Source of the DNA: Pseudazoarcus sp963975885
GTDB taxonomy: Bacteria > Pseudomonadota > Gammaproteobacteria > Burkholderiales > Rhodocyclaceae
Direction of reading: 5' to 3'
Assembly (NCBI GenBank): GCA_963975885.1
Contig: CAXBIS010000002.1
Span: 1-64,000, forward strand
Length of the DNA stretch: 64,000 bases
The notes beneath the pieces were generated by a model. It did not search any database. It was not told where the DNA came from and saw nothing but the letters and a program-made list of their open reading frames with translations. The translations under genes and the position numbers were made by a program. Positions 7,548 through 17,838 of this stretch are shown here, piece by piece. Numbering within the stretch: position 1 is the first letter of the stretch; the number at the start of each line of letters is the position of its first letter.

Positions 7548-8078
7548 TCAGGACTCCCGGACCATCGCGAAATCGCGATACTCGGGAGGAAGTTCCGGCG
7601 CATGGGGCCGGAACAGGATCGCCGACAGTTCCGACAACGCCAGTTGATAAACCTGCCGCTTGAACTCGATCACCGCGTCGAGCGGAACCCAGTACTCGCT
7701 CCAGCGCCAGGCATCGAATTCAGGATGCCTGCTTGCCCTGAGCGAAACGTCGGTGTCGCGGCCCGTGAGCCGCAAGAGAAACCAGATCTGCTTCTGTCCG
7801 CGATAGGTGCTGCGCCATTCGCGGCGTATCCAGTGCTTAGGAACGTCGTACTTCAACCAGCCGCGCGTGCGTCCGAGAATCTTCACATGTTCGGGCCTGA
7901 GCCCGACTTCCTCGAACAGTTCCCGATACATGGCCTGCTGCGGGCTCTCCCCGTGCTTGATGCCACCTTGCGGGAACTGCCAGGAATGCTCGCGTATCCG
8001 CTTGCCCCAGAAAACTTCATTGCGCGCGTTGACCAGAATGATGCCGACGTTCGGGCGATAGCCGTCACGATCGAGCAT
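7548..8078 (-). CDS. rppH: RNA pyrophosphohydrolase
   Basis: Removes pyrophosphate from 5'-triphosphorylated mRNA, triggering RNase E decay. It is 176 aa with a full Nudix box at residues 38-60 (GGIKHGESPQQAMYRELFEE, then VGL). The family-specific start MLDRDGYRPNVGIILVN is intact. It is divergent from proS with 150 bases between, the same neighbour relation seen in many betaproteobacteria. Confidence 0.95.
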   Translation of the reverse strand: MLDRDGYRPNVGIILVNARNEVFWGKRIREHSWQFPQGGIKHGESPQQAMYRELFEEVGLRPEHVKILGRTRGWLKYDVPKHWIRREWRSTYRGQKQIWFLLRLTGRDTDVSLRASRHPEFDAWRWSEYWVPLDAVIEFKRQVYQLALSELSAILFRPHAPELPPEYRDFAMVRES

Positions 8079-8228
8079 GGTCGAACCCTTGATTCGTCAG
8101 TGTTGCGTCGATTTTTCCACACTTGACGGGCGTTGGAAAGCGCGAAACCCGCGCCGGCTCCGCCGTCTCGTGCAGTGCGCTGCTAGAATATGCGACCGAT
8201 TTCCAACCCATTCCGACGGAAAGACACG

Positions 8229-9959
8229 ATGTTCTCCAGCAGTTTTTTCATCTCGACCCTGAAGGAAGCGCCATCCGACGCCGAGGTGGTCAGCCACCAG
8301 CTCATGCTGCGTGCCGGGCTGATCCGCAAGGTCGCCGCCGGCATCTACACGTGGATGCCAACGGGACTGCGCTGCCTGCGCAAGGTCGAGAACATCGTAC
8401 GTGAAGAGATGAACCGTGCGGGCGCCGTCGAAGTGCTGATGCCCGCCGTCCAGCCCGCCGAACTGTGGCAGGAGTCCGGCCGCTGGGCCCATTACGGCCC
8501 GGAACTGTTGCGCTTTCAGGACCGCCACGAGCGCGACTTCGTGGTGGGACCGACGCACGAGGAAGTCGTCACCGACATGGCGCGCCGCGAGCTCAAGAGC
8601 TACCGCCAGTTGCCGCGTCATTTCTACCAGATCCAGACCAAGTTCCGCGACGAGATCCGGCCGCGCTTTGGCGTCATGCGCGGGCGCGAGTTCCTGATGA
8701 AGGACGGCTATTCCTTCCACGCGAGCTACGACGACCTGGTGCGCGAGTACCGCAACATGTACGACACCTACTCGCGCATTTTCTCGCGCATCGGGCTGCA
8801 GTTCCGCGCGGTCGCCGCGGACACCGGTTCGATCGGCGGCACGGGCTCGCACGAGTTCCACGTCATCGCCGCGACCGGAGAGGACGACATCGCCTGGTGC
8901 CCCGATTCCGACTACGCCGCCAACGTCGAGCTGGCCGAGGCGATCGCCCCGACGACTGCCCGCCCGGCCCCCACCGCCGGCCTTGAGAAGGTCCACACTC
9001 CGGGCGTGAAGACGATCGCCGAGTTGGCCGCCTTCCTCGATCTTGCGGCCGAACGTACGGTCAAGGCCATCGTGGTCGAAGGCGACGACACGTCTGGCCG
9101 TGCGCCGGTATTGCTGCTGGTGCGCGGCGACCACGAACTGAACGAGGTCAAGGCGCAGAAGCTTGACGGCGTCGCCGACCCGCTGACCTTCGCCAGTGCC
9201 GAAGCCATTCGTGCCGCCTTCGGCGCCGCACCCGGTTCGCTCGGCCCGGTCGGTTTCGGCGGTCGTGTAGTGATGGACCGCGCCGTCGCCGCCATGTCCG
9301 ACTTCGTGATCGGCGCCAACGAGGATGACTGGCACTGCACCGGCGCCAACATCGGCCGCGATTTCGCCGAACCGGAAGTTGCTGACCTGCGCAAGGTCGT
9401 TGCCGGAGACCCCTCGCCCGACGGCAAGGGCTCGCTCGAGATCTGTCGCGGCATCGAGGTCGGCCACATCTTCCAGTTGCGCACCAAGTACGCCGAGGCG
9501 CTCGACTGCCGCTTCGTCGACGAGAGCGGCCAGGAGCAGGTCATGGAAATGGGCTGCTACGGTATCGGCGTGTCGCGCATCCTGGGCGCGGCCATCGAAC
9601 AGAACCACGACGCACGCGGCATCATCTGGCCGAGCGCGATCGCGCCCTTCGCGGTCGTGATCTGCCCGATCGGATTCGACAAGTCGGAAACCGTGCGTGC
9701 GACGGCCGTACGGCTGCATGACGACCTCTTGGCCGCTGGTGTCGACGTCATCCTTGACGACCGCGGAGAGCGGCCCGGCGCAATGTTCGCCGACTGGGAA
9801 CTGATCGGCGTGCCGCAACGCATCGTCGTCGGCGACCGTGGCCTCAAGGATGGGGTGGTCGAAGTCCAGGGGCGGCGCGAAGAGACTGCGAGCAAGTTTT
9901 CCCCGGACGAGACGGTCGCCGAGATCGTGCGTCGATTGGCGCAGCAGAAAGCGGGCTAA
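8229..9959 (+). CDS. proS: Prolyl-tRNA synthetase (bacterial type with editing insertion)
   Basis: Class II synthetase for tRNA-Pro, 576 aa from the ATG at 8229 (MFSSSFFISTLKEAP). Motif 2 region: FRDEIRPRFGVMRGREFLMKDGYSF near 140-163. An insertion domain of about 180 residues between motifs 2 and 3 matches the Ala-tRNA-Pro editing domain. The C-terminal anticodon-binding domain is complete. A -10-like TAGAAT is at 8184-8189. A lytic transglycosylase gene follows after four bases. The 674-aa antisense frame across this gene is a shadow. Confidence 0.96.
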   Translation: MFSSSFFISTLKEAPSDAEVVSHQLMLRAGLIRKVAAGIYTWMPTGLRCLRKVENIVREEMNRAGAVEVLMPAVQPAELWQESGRWAHYGPELLRFQDRHERDFVVGPTHEEVVTDMARRELKSYRQLPRHFYQIQTKFRDEIRPRFGVMRGREFLMKDGYSFHASYDDLVREYRNMYDTYSRIFSRIGLQFRAVAADTGSIGGTGSHEFHVIAATGEDDIAWCPDSDYAANVELAEAIAPTTARPAPTAGLEKVHTPGVKTIAELAAFLDLAAERTVKAIVVEGDDTSGRAPVLLLVRGDHELNEVKAQKLDGVADPLTFASAEAIRAAFGAAPGSLGPVGFGGRVVMDRAVAAMSDFVIGANEDDWHCTGANIGRDFAEPEVADLRKVVAGDPSPDGKGSLEICRGIEVGHIFQLRTKYAEALDCRFVDESGQEQVMEMGCYGIGVSRILGAAIEQNHDARGIIWPSAIAPFAVVICPIGFDKSETVRATAVRLHDDLLAAGVDVILDDRGERPGAMFADWELIGVPQRIVVGDRGLKDGVVEVQGRREETASKFSPDETVAEIVRRLAQQKAG

Positions 9960-9963
9960 GACC

Positions 9964-10593
9964 GTGCGCGCAGGATTTCGCTCCCTGCTGCTGGCTTGCG
10001 CGGTTTGCGCGCTGAGCGGTGCTGCGCAGGCCGGTGCCCAAATGTACGAACCCATGTCCGAGAGCGCGCGGGCGGCACTGTCCGCCGCGGTCAGCGATCG
10101 CCCCGCGCCCACACTCGACAATGCCGATGGAGCCTACCGGACATGGCGCGATGCGATGTCGCAGCGGCTCGCGCGGTGGATCGACGATGCGCGCTACCGC
10201 GAGGACCTGCTCGACACCGTGCACTACGAGGCCACCCGTGCCGGACTCGACCCCGAACTCGTGCTCGGCCTGATCGAAGTCGAGAGCGCATTCCGCAAGT
10301 ACGCCGTCTCCACGGCCGGTGCACGCGGCTATATGCAGATCATGCCGTTCTGGATCGACGTCATCGGCCGCCCCAGCGACAACCTCTTCCACATGCGTAC
10401 CAACCTGCGCTACGGATGCCTCATCCTGCGCCACTACCTCGATATCGAGAAGGGCGACCTGTTTCGCGCATTGGGCCGCTACAACGGCAGCCTGGGCAAG
10501 GCCACCTACCCGAACCGGGTGCGCTCGGCATGGGAAGGCAACTGGGCGAGCGCGCCCGCGGACGCGGGCGAGAGCGTCGCCCTGCAGCGCTGA
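9964..10593 (+). CDS. Lytic transglycosylase domain protein (SLT type)
   Basis: Periplasmic enzyme predicted to cleave peptidoglycan glycan strands to anhydromuropeptides. It is 209 aa from a GTG start four bases after the proS stop. A signal peptide spans about residues 1-25 (LLLACAVCALSGAAQAGA). The SLT domain shows the catalytic glutamate E107 in IEVESAFRKYAVS, followed by GARGYMQIMPFW and the RYNGSLGKATYP motif. The short distance from proS suggests co-transcription, a common arrangement in this group. It ends head-to-head with the bactofilin stop with no spacer. Confidence 0.88.
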   Translation: MRAGFRSLLLACAVCALSGAAQAGAQMYEPMSESARAALSAAVSDRPAPTLDNADGAYRTWRDAMSQRLARWIDDARYREDLLDTVHYEATRAGLDPELVLGLIEVESAFRKYAVSTAGARGYMQIMPFWIDVIGRPSDNLFHMRTNLRYGCLILRHYLDIEKGDLFRALGRYNGSLGKATYPNRVRSAWEGNWASAPADAGESVALQR

Positions 10594-11229
10594 TCACGCG
10601 GTCAGCGCTTCGTCCTCGGCCGGCTCCTTGGCGGCATTGTCGCGTCCGGCGGGCGCTTCGGCGGCGCTGTCCTTGCGTCGCGACCGATCTTCCGAATCAG
10701 CGGCCATGACGTCACCGCTGATCTGGCCACCCTCCTCGATGAAGATCGTGCCGTAGCGGATCTTGCCGCTGACCCGGCCACCGGCATGAATCACGAGTTG
10801 CTCGCGCGCCGTCAGTTCGCCCTCGAATCGCCCATGGATCTCGGCCACGTCGACCCCTACCTTGCCCTCGAAGGCGCCGCCCTGGGCGATTCGCAGCACA
10901 CGACTGTCCATCGTCGCGTCAACACGCCCTTCGACCACCAGCGTGTCGCAGTCGAGGATCTCCGCGCCGCGCAGCTTGACCTCGGGACCGACGATCAGGC
11001 GACTGTCGCCCTTGCCCGGCTCGTCGCGCCCGCGGGCCGACGCATCACCCGCGGCCGGAGCCGGCGTCGGCACGCCCGCTCCGGCTTGCGCCACAGCGCC
11101 CGACCGTTGTGCTTGCGGTTCCTGCGGGCCCGCAGCAGGGCCCCGCGAACCGCCCGGAGTGCCCGGACCGCCCGGACGGTTCGGGGCGTTCTCGCCGGCT
11201 TTGGGAAACAGATTGGGTTTGTTGAACAT
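10594..11229 (-). CDS. Bactofilin (polymer-forming cytoskeletal protein)
   Basis: Protein of 211 aa with a central beta-helical bactofilin domain (about residues 80-180): repeated hydrophobic six-residue rungs such as LVVEGRVDATMDSRVLRIAQG and VHAGGRVSGKIRYGTIFIEEG. Flanks are disordered: an N-terminal Pro/Gly-rich region and a charged Ala/Glu C-terminus. Bactofilins form nucleotide-free filaments that place cell-wall enzymes, and here the convergent neighbour is a lytic transglycosylase. Start MFNKPNLFPK at 11229 is supported by GGAGCAA upstream. The extension to 11436 is non-homologous. 11230-11492 contains no gene I can support. Confidence 0.88.
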   Translation of the reverse strand: MFNKPNLFPKAGENAPNRPGGPGTPGGSRGPAAGPQEPQAQRSGAVAQAGAGVPTPAPAAGDASARGRDEPGKGDSRLIVGPEVKLRGAEILDCDTLVVEGRVDATMDSRVLRIAQGGAFEGKVGVDVAEIHGRFEGELTAREQLVIHAGGRVSGKIRYGTIFIEEGGQISGDVMAADSEDRSRRKDSAAEAPAGRDNAAKEPAEDEALTA

Positions 11230-11492
11230 GGCTTGCTCCTGCGTTCGGTCACGAAGCAGCCAGTCTAGGGGCTGGGAGCGCCCGCGCGCAGCCACGACTT
11301 GTTTCAAGGTCGTAAGCGCAAGTGGTGCCCGATCCGGCCTTGGTACACGGCCCAGCGACGTCGCCAGGATGCTGAATCCGCGCGGATTTATGCAGGCGCA
11401 GCACATCGCGGAGACGCACCCGCAAGCGACGCCCATCGTGCACTTACATAAATCGGCTTACATCGGCGCGGCGCGTCCGCGACCGCCCTGAC

Positions 11493-12938
11493 TCAGGCCG
11501 TGCCGCCCACGGTCAGCCCATCGATGCGCAGCGTCGGCTGACCGACGCCAACCGGCACACTCTGACCGTCCTTGCCGCAGGTGCCCACGCCCGGATCGAG
11601 CGACATGTCGTTACCGATCATGGATACGCGCGTGAGCGCATCCGGGCCGTTGCCGATCAGCGTCGCGCCCTTGACCGGGCGGGTGACCTTGCCGTCCTCG
11701 ATGAGGTAGGCCTCGGACGCGGAGAACACGAACTTGCCCGAGGTGATGTCGACCTGACCGCCGCCGAAGTTGACCGCGTACAGGCCGTTCTTGACCGAGC
11801 GCAGGATTTCTTCCGGGTCGTGATCGCCACCGGGCATGTAGGTGTTGGTCATGCGCGGCATCGGCAGATGCGCATAGGACTCGCGCCGACCGTTGCCGGT
11901 GGGTGCGACCCCCATCAGCCGGGCGTTGAGCATGTCCTGCATGTAGCCGGTGAGGATGCCGTCCTCGATGAGGACCGTGCGGTTGGTCGGATTGCCCTCG
12001 TCGTCGACCGTGAGCGAACCGCGGCGGTCGGCCAGCGTGCCGTCGTCGACGACGGTCACCCCGGGCGAGGCGACACGCTCGCCCATACGGCCCGAGAAAG
12101 CCGAACTGCCCTTGCGGTTGAAGTCACCCTCAAGGCCGTGGCCAATGGCTTCGTGCAGAAGAATGCCGGGCCAGCCCGGCCCCAGCACGACGGTCATCGT
12201 CCCGGCCGGTGTGGCCACCGCCTCCATGTTGGTGCGCGCCTGATGGACAGCTGCACGCGCGTACTCGCGCAGGCGCTCATCGTCAAAATACGCGTAATCG
12301 AAACGTCCGCCCCCACCCGCGCTGCCCTGCTCACGACGATCACCTTGCTCCATGATCACCGACAGCGAAACGCGTACCAGCGGCCGCACATCGGCCGCCA
12401 TATGACCATCGCTACGCGCAACCATGATCACTTCCCACGTCCCGGCCACGTGCGCCATGACCTGGGTCACACGCGAATCCTCGGCGCGCGCGAAGCGCTC
12501 CAGGCGCTCGAGCAGGCGCACCTTGTCGGCGTCCGACAGCGAAGCCAGCGGACAGTCACCACGATACAGCGGCGCGACATGCGCGGCGGGCGCGACCGCG
12601 ACGCGGCGTTCGGCACCCGCGTCGGCGATCGCGCGCGTGGCATGTGCGGCCGCTACGAGGGCCTCGGACGAAATGTCGTCGGAATAGGCGAAAGCGGTCT
12701 TCTCACCGCTGATCGCACGCACCCCGACGCCCTGCTCGATGTCGAAGCTGCCGGACTTGACGATCCCCTCTTCGAGACTCCATCCCTCGGCACGCCGGTA
12801 CTGGAAGTACAAGTCCGCGTAATCGAGGCGGTGCCCCATCAACGAGCCGAGCACACGCTCGATCGTGCGCGCATCGACGCCGCAGGGATCGAGCAGTTGC
12901 CGTTCGGCCAGGGTGAGCGCGTCATGGGTCATGTTCAT
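11493..12938 (-). CDS. tldD: Metalloprotease TldD
   Basis: One half of the TldD/TldE zinc peptidase that trims unfolded peptides and processes some modified peptides. It is 481 aa. The metal motif HEAIGHGLEGD starts at H262, giving HExxxH with the glutamate at 263, and the late cysteine ligand is in VGTCGKDGQSVPVG near residue 457. Partner tldE/pmbA is at 49168, far away in this window. It follows the amidase and yhdP on the same strand and probably shares their transcript. Confidence 0.95.
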   Translation of the reverse strand: MNMTHDALTLAERQLLDPCGVDARTIERVLGSLMGHRLDYADLYFQYRRAEGWSLEEGIVKSGSFDIEQGVGVRAISGEKTAFAYSDDISSEALVAAAHATRAIADAGAERRVAVAPAAHVAPLYRGDCPLASLSDADKVRLLERLERFARAEDSRVTQVMAHVAGTWEVIMVARSDGHMAADVRPLVRVSLSVIMEQGDRREQGSAGGGGRFDYAYFDDERLREYARAAVHQARTNMEAVATPAGTMTVVLGPGWPGILLHEAIGHGLEGDFNRKGSSAFSGRMGERVASPGVTVVDDGTLADRRGSLTVDDEGNPTNRTVLIEDGILTGYMQDMLNARLMGVAPTGNGRRESYAHLPMPRMTNTYMPGGDHDPEEILRSVKNGLYAVNFGGGQVDITSGKFVFSASEAYLIEDGKVTRPVKGATLIGNGPDALTRVSMIGNDMSLDPGVGTCGKDGQSVPVGVGQPTLRIDGLTVGGTA

Positions 12939-12993
12939 GTTCCGTCCATCGAAGAGTCTGGTTGGCAGGACCGTCCGCGTCGGCAGACGTTCC

Positions 12994-13818
12994 TCAGGTA
13001 GCGGGGTCGAGACGCCGGTGGGCGAGTGCAGGCAGTTGCGTGCGCACCGACGCCAGGCGCGAGTGTTCTATTTCGGCGAGCACGATGCCGGGCCCCGCGT
13101 CGCGACACGCCAGCACCTCGCCCCAGGGATCGATGATCATGGTGTGGCCCCAGGTGCGACGGCCACCCGCATGCATGCCGCCCTGCGCCGGCGCGGCAAC
13201 ATAGCACTGGTTCTCGATCGCGCGCGCGCGCAGAAGCGTCTCCCAGTGCGCGCGACCGGTGGTCGCGGTGAAGGCCGAAGGCACGAGGATCAGGTCCACT
13301 CCGTGCATCGCGCGGTACAGCTCGGGAAAACGCAAGTCGTAGCACACCGACAAGCCCAACCGTCCGAACGGCGTGTCCACGCAGGCGACGCGGCTGCCGG
13401 CCTCGATCGTGCGCGATTCGTCGAAGCGCTCGGCCCCATTGTCGAAGCCGAACAGGTGCATCTTGTCGTAGCGCGCCACGCGCCGGCCGCTCCCGTCGAA
13501 CACCAGTACGCTGTTGCGCACGCGAGCGGCGTCATCGGCCACCAGTGGAATCGTACCACCGACCAGCCATACTCCATGCCGGGCCGCCGTTTCGGCCAGC
13601 CAGTCCTGCATCGGTCCGGAGCCATCGAGCTCACGCGCCGCAACCTTCGCATGCTCGTCGGCAGACAACAGCGCGAAATACTCCGGCAACGCCACCAGAG
13701 CGGCACCGGCACCGGCCGCCTGAGCGACCAGTTCTGTGGCCACGGCGAGATTGGCCGCGACTTCAGCGCCGCTGATCATCTGTACCGCGGCAATTCGCCC
13801 GTCTTCCCCGCCCATCAT
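12994..13818 (-). CDS. Carbon-nitrogen hydrolase (Nit1/omega-amidase-like)
   Basis: Cytoplasmic nitrilase-superfamily amidase, 274 aa. The catalytic triad is clear: E46 in ALPEYF, K119 in RYDKMHLFGFD, C159 in LSVCYDLRFPEL. The sequence around the cysteine is that of the Nit1/YbeM group, which hydrolyses deaminated glutathione, so that metabolite-repair role is likely but not proven. Its ATG overlaps the yhdP stop by four bases, and tldD follows 55 bases later, giving the order yhdP-nit-tldD also known from other beta- and gammaproteobacteria. Confidence 0.9.
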   Translation of the reverse strand: MMGGEDGRIAAVQMISGAEVAANLAVATELVAQAAGAGAALVALPEYFALLSADEHAKVAARELDGSGPMQDWLAETAARHGVWLVGGTIPLVADDAARVRNSVLVFDGSGRRVARYDKMHLFGFDNGAERFDESRTIEAGSRVACVDTPFGRLGLSVCYDLRFPELYRAMHGVDLILVPSAFTATTGRAHWETLLRARAIENQCYVAAPAQGGMHAGGRRTWGHTMIIDPWGEVLACRDAGPGIVLAEIEHSRLASVRTQLPALAHRRLDPAT

Positions 13819-16800
13819 TGCGTCTCCTGCGTGCTGCGCCCCTGCCCCACCGGTAGCGTTTCGACCTGCGGATCCTCCCAGGTTCCGGTAATCGAGTAAC
13901 CGTACGCGAACATGCGCTCGATCGGGTCGCTCAACACTTTCTGCGCAAGATAGGCGATCACGCCGGCAACCGGATTGATCAGTCCCGCCGCCGCGCCAAC
14001 GGCGACCGATTCGGACAGCGTCGGTTGCACGACCACCTTCAGATCCTGGGTTTCCGTCTTCAGGTCGGCCGAGCCGCCAAACCAGATGCGCGCAGCCGGG
14101 CCCGAAATCTCGAAGTCGTCCGAACGCATCACCCCCGATGCCACGTTGACGGTGCCCGCAACACGATCGAAGGCGAAGCCCTCGGTGAACACGTCGCTGA
14201 AATCGAGCTTGAGGCGTCGCGGCAGGGCCTGCAGGCTGAGCACACCGAGCAGGCGGCCGACGCCCGGCTCGAGCTTGGAGAAACGCCCGTCGGTGGCCTC
14301 GACGCTGAAGCGCCCAGCCAGCGTCGGGTAGTCGACGCGCGTCGGAATGCTCTCCCAGGACAGATCGCCCTCGAGCACTGCCGTTCCGCCGCGAATCACC
14401 TGCGGATAGCCCACGCGCGTGAGCAGACCGCCGATGTTGCGACTATCCAGCCGCACGGCCACCTCGGTGAGCGGCGAGCGTCCGGCCCGCCAGCGCCCCG
14501 AACCGGTCAGCGTGGCATCCTCGTTCTCGATGGTCACGCTATCGAGCAACCACAGGTCGCCCCGATTGGCCGCGTGCAGTTCCAGTCGCCCCAGATCGAT
14601 ACCGCGCAGTTCGAAGCGCTCGGCCACTACGTCCATGTCCGGCAGCGACGTATCCGCGTCGAGTTCGAACAGTCGCGCAATCTGCTCGTCGCTGGACGCG
14701 CGCTCACCCAATACCAGATGCTCGAGGCGCAACTGCACCGCCCCTTCGTCGAGGCCGTGCCAGGCCAATCGCCCGCGCGCGACATTGCTCGAGACCTCTC
14801 CGCTCCAGCCATCGGAATCGACATTGGCGACCAGCTCGAAATCTTCCACCTGATAGCCGAACGCCCGCAAGCGGGGAACGGCGACATCGATCGACGACAG
14901 CAATGCACTCTCCCCGCCCGCGCTCCCCGTACGCAGTGCGCGCCAGGCGTCGAGATCGAGCTCGTCGATGCGCGCACGAAGCGCCACCCCGGCCGCGGAG
15001 GCAGGCACCTCGATGCCGATGCCGACCCCGCCACGCGCGAGCGTCCACGCATCGCCGTCGGCGAAGGCATCAAAGGAAAAACCGATCTGCTCGCCGAGCT
15101 GACCGGAAACATTGCGCTCGGCCCCGGCAAAGCGCAGTTGCAAATCCAGCGGCAGCGGCGACTCGGCCCGCTTGTTGAGCGGATGCGGCAGGCTCGATGA
15201 CACGCCGATCAGCGTCGAACGGATACTCGCGCTCACCTCGCCACGACCGGCATCGATCCGGGCGCGCCACGGCGCCGTGCCCGAGAGCTGTTCCATCAGC
15301 GGCCCGTCATACTGGGACCGCAGCGCCCGCATTGAAGACTGGCCCTCGAGCACGAAACGCACGCGCCCGTCATCGCGCGTTGCCGCCGACAGCGTGATCG
15401 GCTCGCCCAACATGCGCGCCTGCCCACCGTCGATGTGCAGGCTGTCTTCGCTGAAACGCACGCGAGCGCCGGCCTGTTCCAGTGCAGGCAGCCAGTCCAG
15501 AACGGAAATGCGGTTTCCGGCAAAGCGAAAATCGCCTTCGACTTCGGTCCGCTCGACCGCACGCAGCGGCATCTCCAGCGACAGCGCAAGCGTGCCGTCC
15601 CCGTTAGCACGCATGGTTTCGGTAACACCGTCCAGACGTGCGCCGACGGGACTCTCAGACACGAATCTCAGGAAGTCTGCGGTCGGCCCATGTGCCGTGC
15701 CGCGCACACTCAGCACCTGCTGTCCCCGCGCGTCCAGATCGGGAATGTCGGCCGTCACATCGGACAGGCGCACCCCGAAGATGCTCGCTTCGCTTGCGGC
15801 GACATGCATGCCCGCAGCTTCGAAGCGGATCGTGCCGGCGATCTCGTCGATGCCCGGCCAGTCCGGCGCGTAGTCGAGCCGGCCACCGTCGAAATCGACG
15901 GTCACGAGAAAGCTACCCTCGCCTTCACGGAACGGGAAATCGTCGAGCACGCCGCGCAGGCCCAGGCGCGCGTCGTGCACGCGCGCGCCGCGCAGCGAAC
16001 GCTGCAGCCAGCGCCGCGTATTGTCGTTGACCGCGTGCGGCAGGTAGCGCCAGACCGCGTCTCCCGATGCTCGCGTGAGCCGCGCCGTCAGGTCGATGGC
16101 GCCTCGCCGCCCCACGCCCGGGCGATACACACCGCGCGCCTCGCCGGCCGCATCAGGATTCTCGAAACGTGCCGTATCCAGGTGGATCGCCAGTCCTTCG
16201 TCATCGCGCGACCAGCTTCCAATCGCATCGAAGCGCTCGAAAGCCATCGTCGGGTCCGGGAATACGCCAGGGAGTTCCGCGCGCGCCTCACGCGCCGAGA
16301 GCGTGAATCGGCCCGCATCGCGATCACCGGAAATCTCGCCACGAAAGCCCTCCCCACCCGGCACTCCGTCGCGCGCGCGCAGCGAGATGTCCGAAAATCG
16401 TCCGGCGATGCGGCTCACCTGAAGCGCGCCCTCGTGCGTGTTCCAGCCCAACTCGAAGTCGTCGACACGTCCACGGGGCGCGACCTCGCCCAGCTGCGCG
16501 TCCAGCCCCTCGGGCAAGGGGAGATGGGCGGCAAGATCGGCGAGCACCCCGAGATCCAGGGAATCGACCTGTAGCGTACCGATATCCTGCGGACTGGCCG
16601 CTCCACCGTCCAGGCGCAGGGCCACGCGCCCCGGGCGCAGGATGCGCTGGTCGGGCATCACCAACTCGAAATCCGACAGGTCGAAGGCATAGCCATCCGG
16701 ACGTTCCATGCCGTGCAGTCGTCCACGCGCGTGCTCGGCCTCCAGTGCGGGCAGGGAATCATGCAGGCGTGCGCCGAATCCGGACACCGCGAAATCAACC

Positions 16801-17654
16801 GTACTCGAGCGCGGTCGGCCGTCGACAACCTCAACCCAGCCTTCGAAATCGCCCGCTCCGCTCACCGGGACCGCATAGTCGAGCCACGGAGTCAGCCCCT
16901 CGAGCCGGGCCCCCGACACGGCCACAAAAACCTGGCCGTCCCAGCGTTGCGGGTCGCGCGGATCGGCCGAAACGACATCTGCGCGCAGCTCGATCGTCGA
17001 TGCCACGCCAGCAGGCGCGCCGGCCGTGAGCCCGAACCGGAAACGCCCACCGATGCGTTCGACACGCAGGTCTACATTTGCGAGGCGCAACAGTTGCGCC
17101 TCACGCATCTGGTCGTGCCAGCTCGTGCGTGCATCATGGATTGCGATTTCGCCCTGACGCAGCAGCCAGCCGGCAAAGGCCCCGCCCCCCTCTCCACTGC
17201 CCAGCACGACACCAGCCGCGCTGACCTGACCGCGCGGGTCACGCACCAGGTTCAGCTCCGGGCCGAACAGGTCGAGCCGCTCGAAGTACGGCTCACCACG
17301 CAACAGCGAGGACCAGCCGGGACGCGCTTCGATGCGCTCCAGGCGCAGTGCGTCGGCCCCGGACGGGTCGCCCAGCACGATGCCGCGCGCATCCAGCCGC
17401 AGGCGCAGACCCGGCCAGTCGGCCGACAGCGATTCGATCGAGACAGGCACACCGATCGCCCGCGACACGCGCTCGGCGACGAATTCCCGATAGGCATCGG
17501 CGCGCGGCAACACGACTTCACGCAGCGCGAGAAGCGCGATGGCGACAATGAAGAACGCCACCACGACGCAACGCAGCGCGATGCGACCAGCGGTTGACAC
17601 ACGCTGGGGCGGAAGCTCGGATTCTTGTCGGGTATTGGGCGGCCGGTCAGTCAT
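13815..17654 (-). CDS. yhdP: YhdP-family AsmA-like phospholipid transport protein
   Basis: Large inner-membrane protein with a long periplasmic part, 1279 aa. It belongs to the TIGR02099/AsmA-like family; E. coli YhdP moves phospholipid towards the outer membrane with TamB and YdbH. One membrane helix lies near residues 23-45, followed by the family opening RADAYREFVAERVSRAIGVPV and a long beta-rich region ending in an AsmA-C-like domain (about 1080-1230). Start at 17654 is preferred; the frame reaching 17732 lacks homologous character. A -10-like TAGAAT on this strand lies at 17750-17755. First gene of a yhdP-nit-tldD unit, divergent from glnE. Confidence 0.92.
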   Translation of the reverse strand: MTDRPPNTRQESELPPQRVSTAGRIALRCVVVAFFIVAIALLALREVVLPRADAYREFVAERVSRAIGVPVSIESLSADWPGLRLRLDARGIVLGDPSGADALRLERIEARPGWSSLLRGEPYFERLDLFGPELNLVRDPRGQVSAAGVVLGSGEGGGAFAGWLLRQGEIAIHDARTSWHDQMREAQLLRLANVDLRVERIGGRFRFGLTAGAPAGVASTIELRADVVSADPRDPQRWDGQVFVAVSGARLEGLTPWLDYAVPVSGAGDFEGWVEVVDGRPRSSTVDFAVSGFGARLHDSLPALEAEHARGRLHGMERPDGYAFDLSDFELVMPDQRILRPGRVALRLDGGAASPQDIGTLQVDSLDLGVLADLAAHLPLPEGLDAQLGEVAPRGRVDDFELGWNTHEGALQVSRIAGRFSDISLRARDGVPGGEGFRGEISGDRDAGRFTLSAREARAELPGVFPDPTMAFERFDAIGSWSRDDEGLAIHLDTARFENPDAAGEARGVYRPGVGRRGAIDLTARLTRASGDAVWRYLPHAVNDNTRRWLQRSLRGARVHDARLGLRGVLDDFPFREGEGSFLVTVDFDGGRLDYAPDWPGIDEIAGTIRFEAAGMHVAASEASIFGVRLSDVTADIPDLDARGQQVLSVRGTAHGPTADFLRFVSESPVGARLDGVTETMRANGDGTLALSLEMPLRAVERTEVEGDFRFAGNRISVLDWLPALEQAGARVRFSEDSLHIDGGQARMLGEPITLSAATRDDGRVRFVLEGQSSMRALRSQYDGPLMEQLSGTAPWRARIDAGRGEVSASIRSTLIGVSSSLPHPLNKRAESPLPLDLQLRFAGAERNVSGQLGEQIGFSFDAFADGDAWTLARGGVGIGIEVPASAAGVALRARIDELDLDAWRALRTGSAGGESALLSSIDVAVPRLRAFGYQVEDFELVANVDSDGWSGEVSSNVARGRLAWHGLDEGAVQLRLEHLVLGERASSDEQIARLFELDADTSLPDMDVVAERFELRGIDLGRLELHAANRGDLWLLDSVTIENEDATLTGSGRWRAGRSPLTEVAVRLDSRNIGGLLTRVGYPQVIRGGTAVLEGDLSWESIPTRVDYPTLAGRFSVEATDGRFSKLEPGVGRLLGVLSLQALPRRLKLDFSDVFTEGFAFDRVAGTVNVASGVMRSDDFEISGPAARIWFGGSADLKTETQDLKVVVQPTLSESVAVGAAAGLINPVAGVIAYLAQKVLSDPIERMFAYGYSITGTWEDPQVETLPVGQGRSTQETQ

Positions 17655-17838
17655 CGGGCGGGCGCATCGGATCGGTCGGGCGTCACGGACTCGGGAAGGG
17701 GCCGGTTCGGCCTGAACACGACCGCGTCGCATTCTCCGCCCGGTCCGGCATTCTAGCAGTGCCGCGCCTTGTCGCGCCGCGGCAGTGGCTGCATCATGGC
17801 CGCAGGTTTAGAAACGACACACCACCGGAACGCTTGCG

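Noticed and set aside
8097..10121. Antisense open frame of 674 aa over proS
   Set aside because: Residue mix (Asp/Gly/Ala/His rich) is that of a GC-rich shadow; proS is unmistakable on the other strand.
11230..11492. Possible small RNA or gene in the 263-base gap between bactofilin and tldD
   Set aside because: No promoter-terminator pair, no stable hairpin with T-tract and no convincing reading frame.
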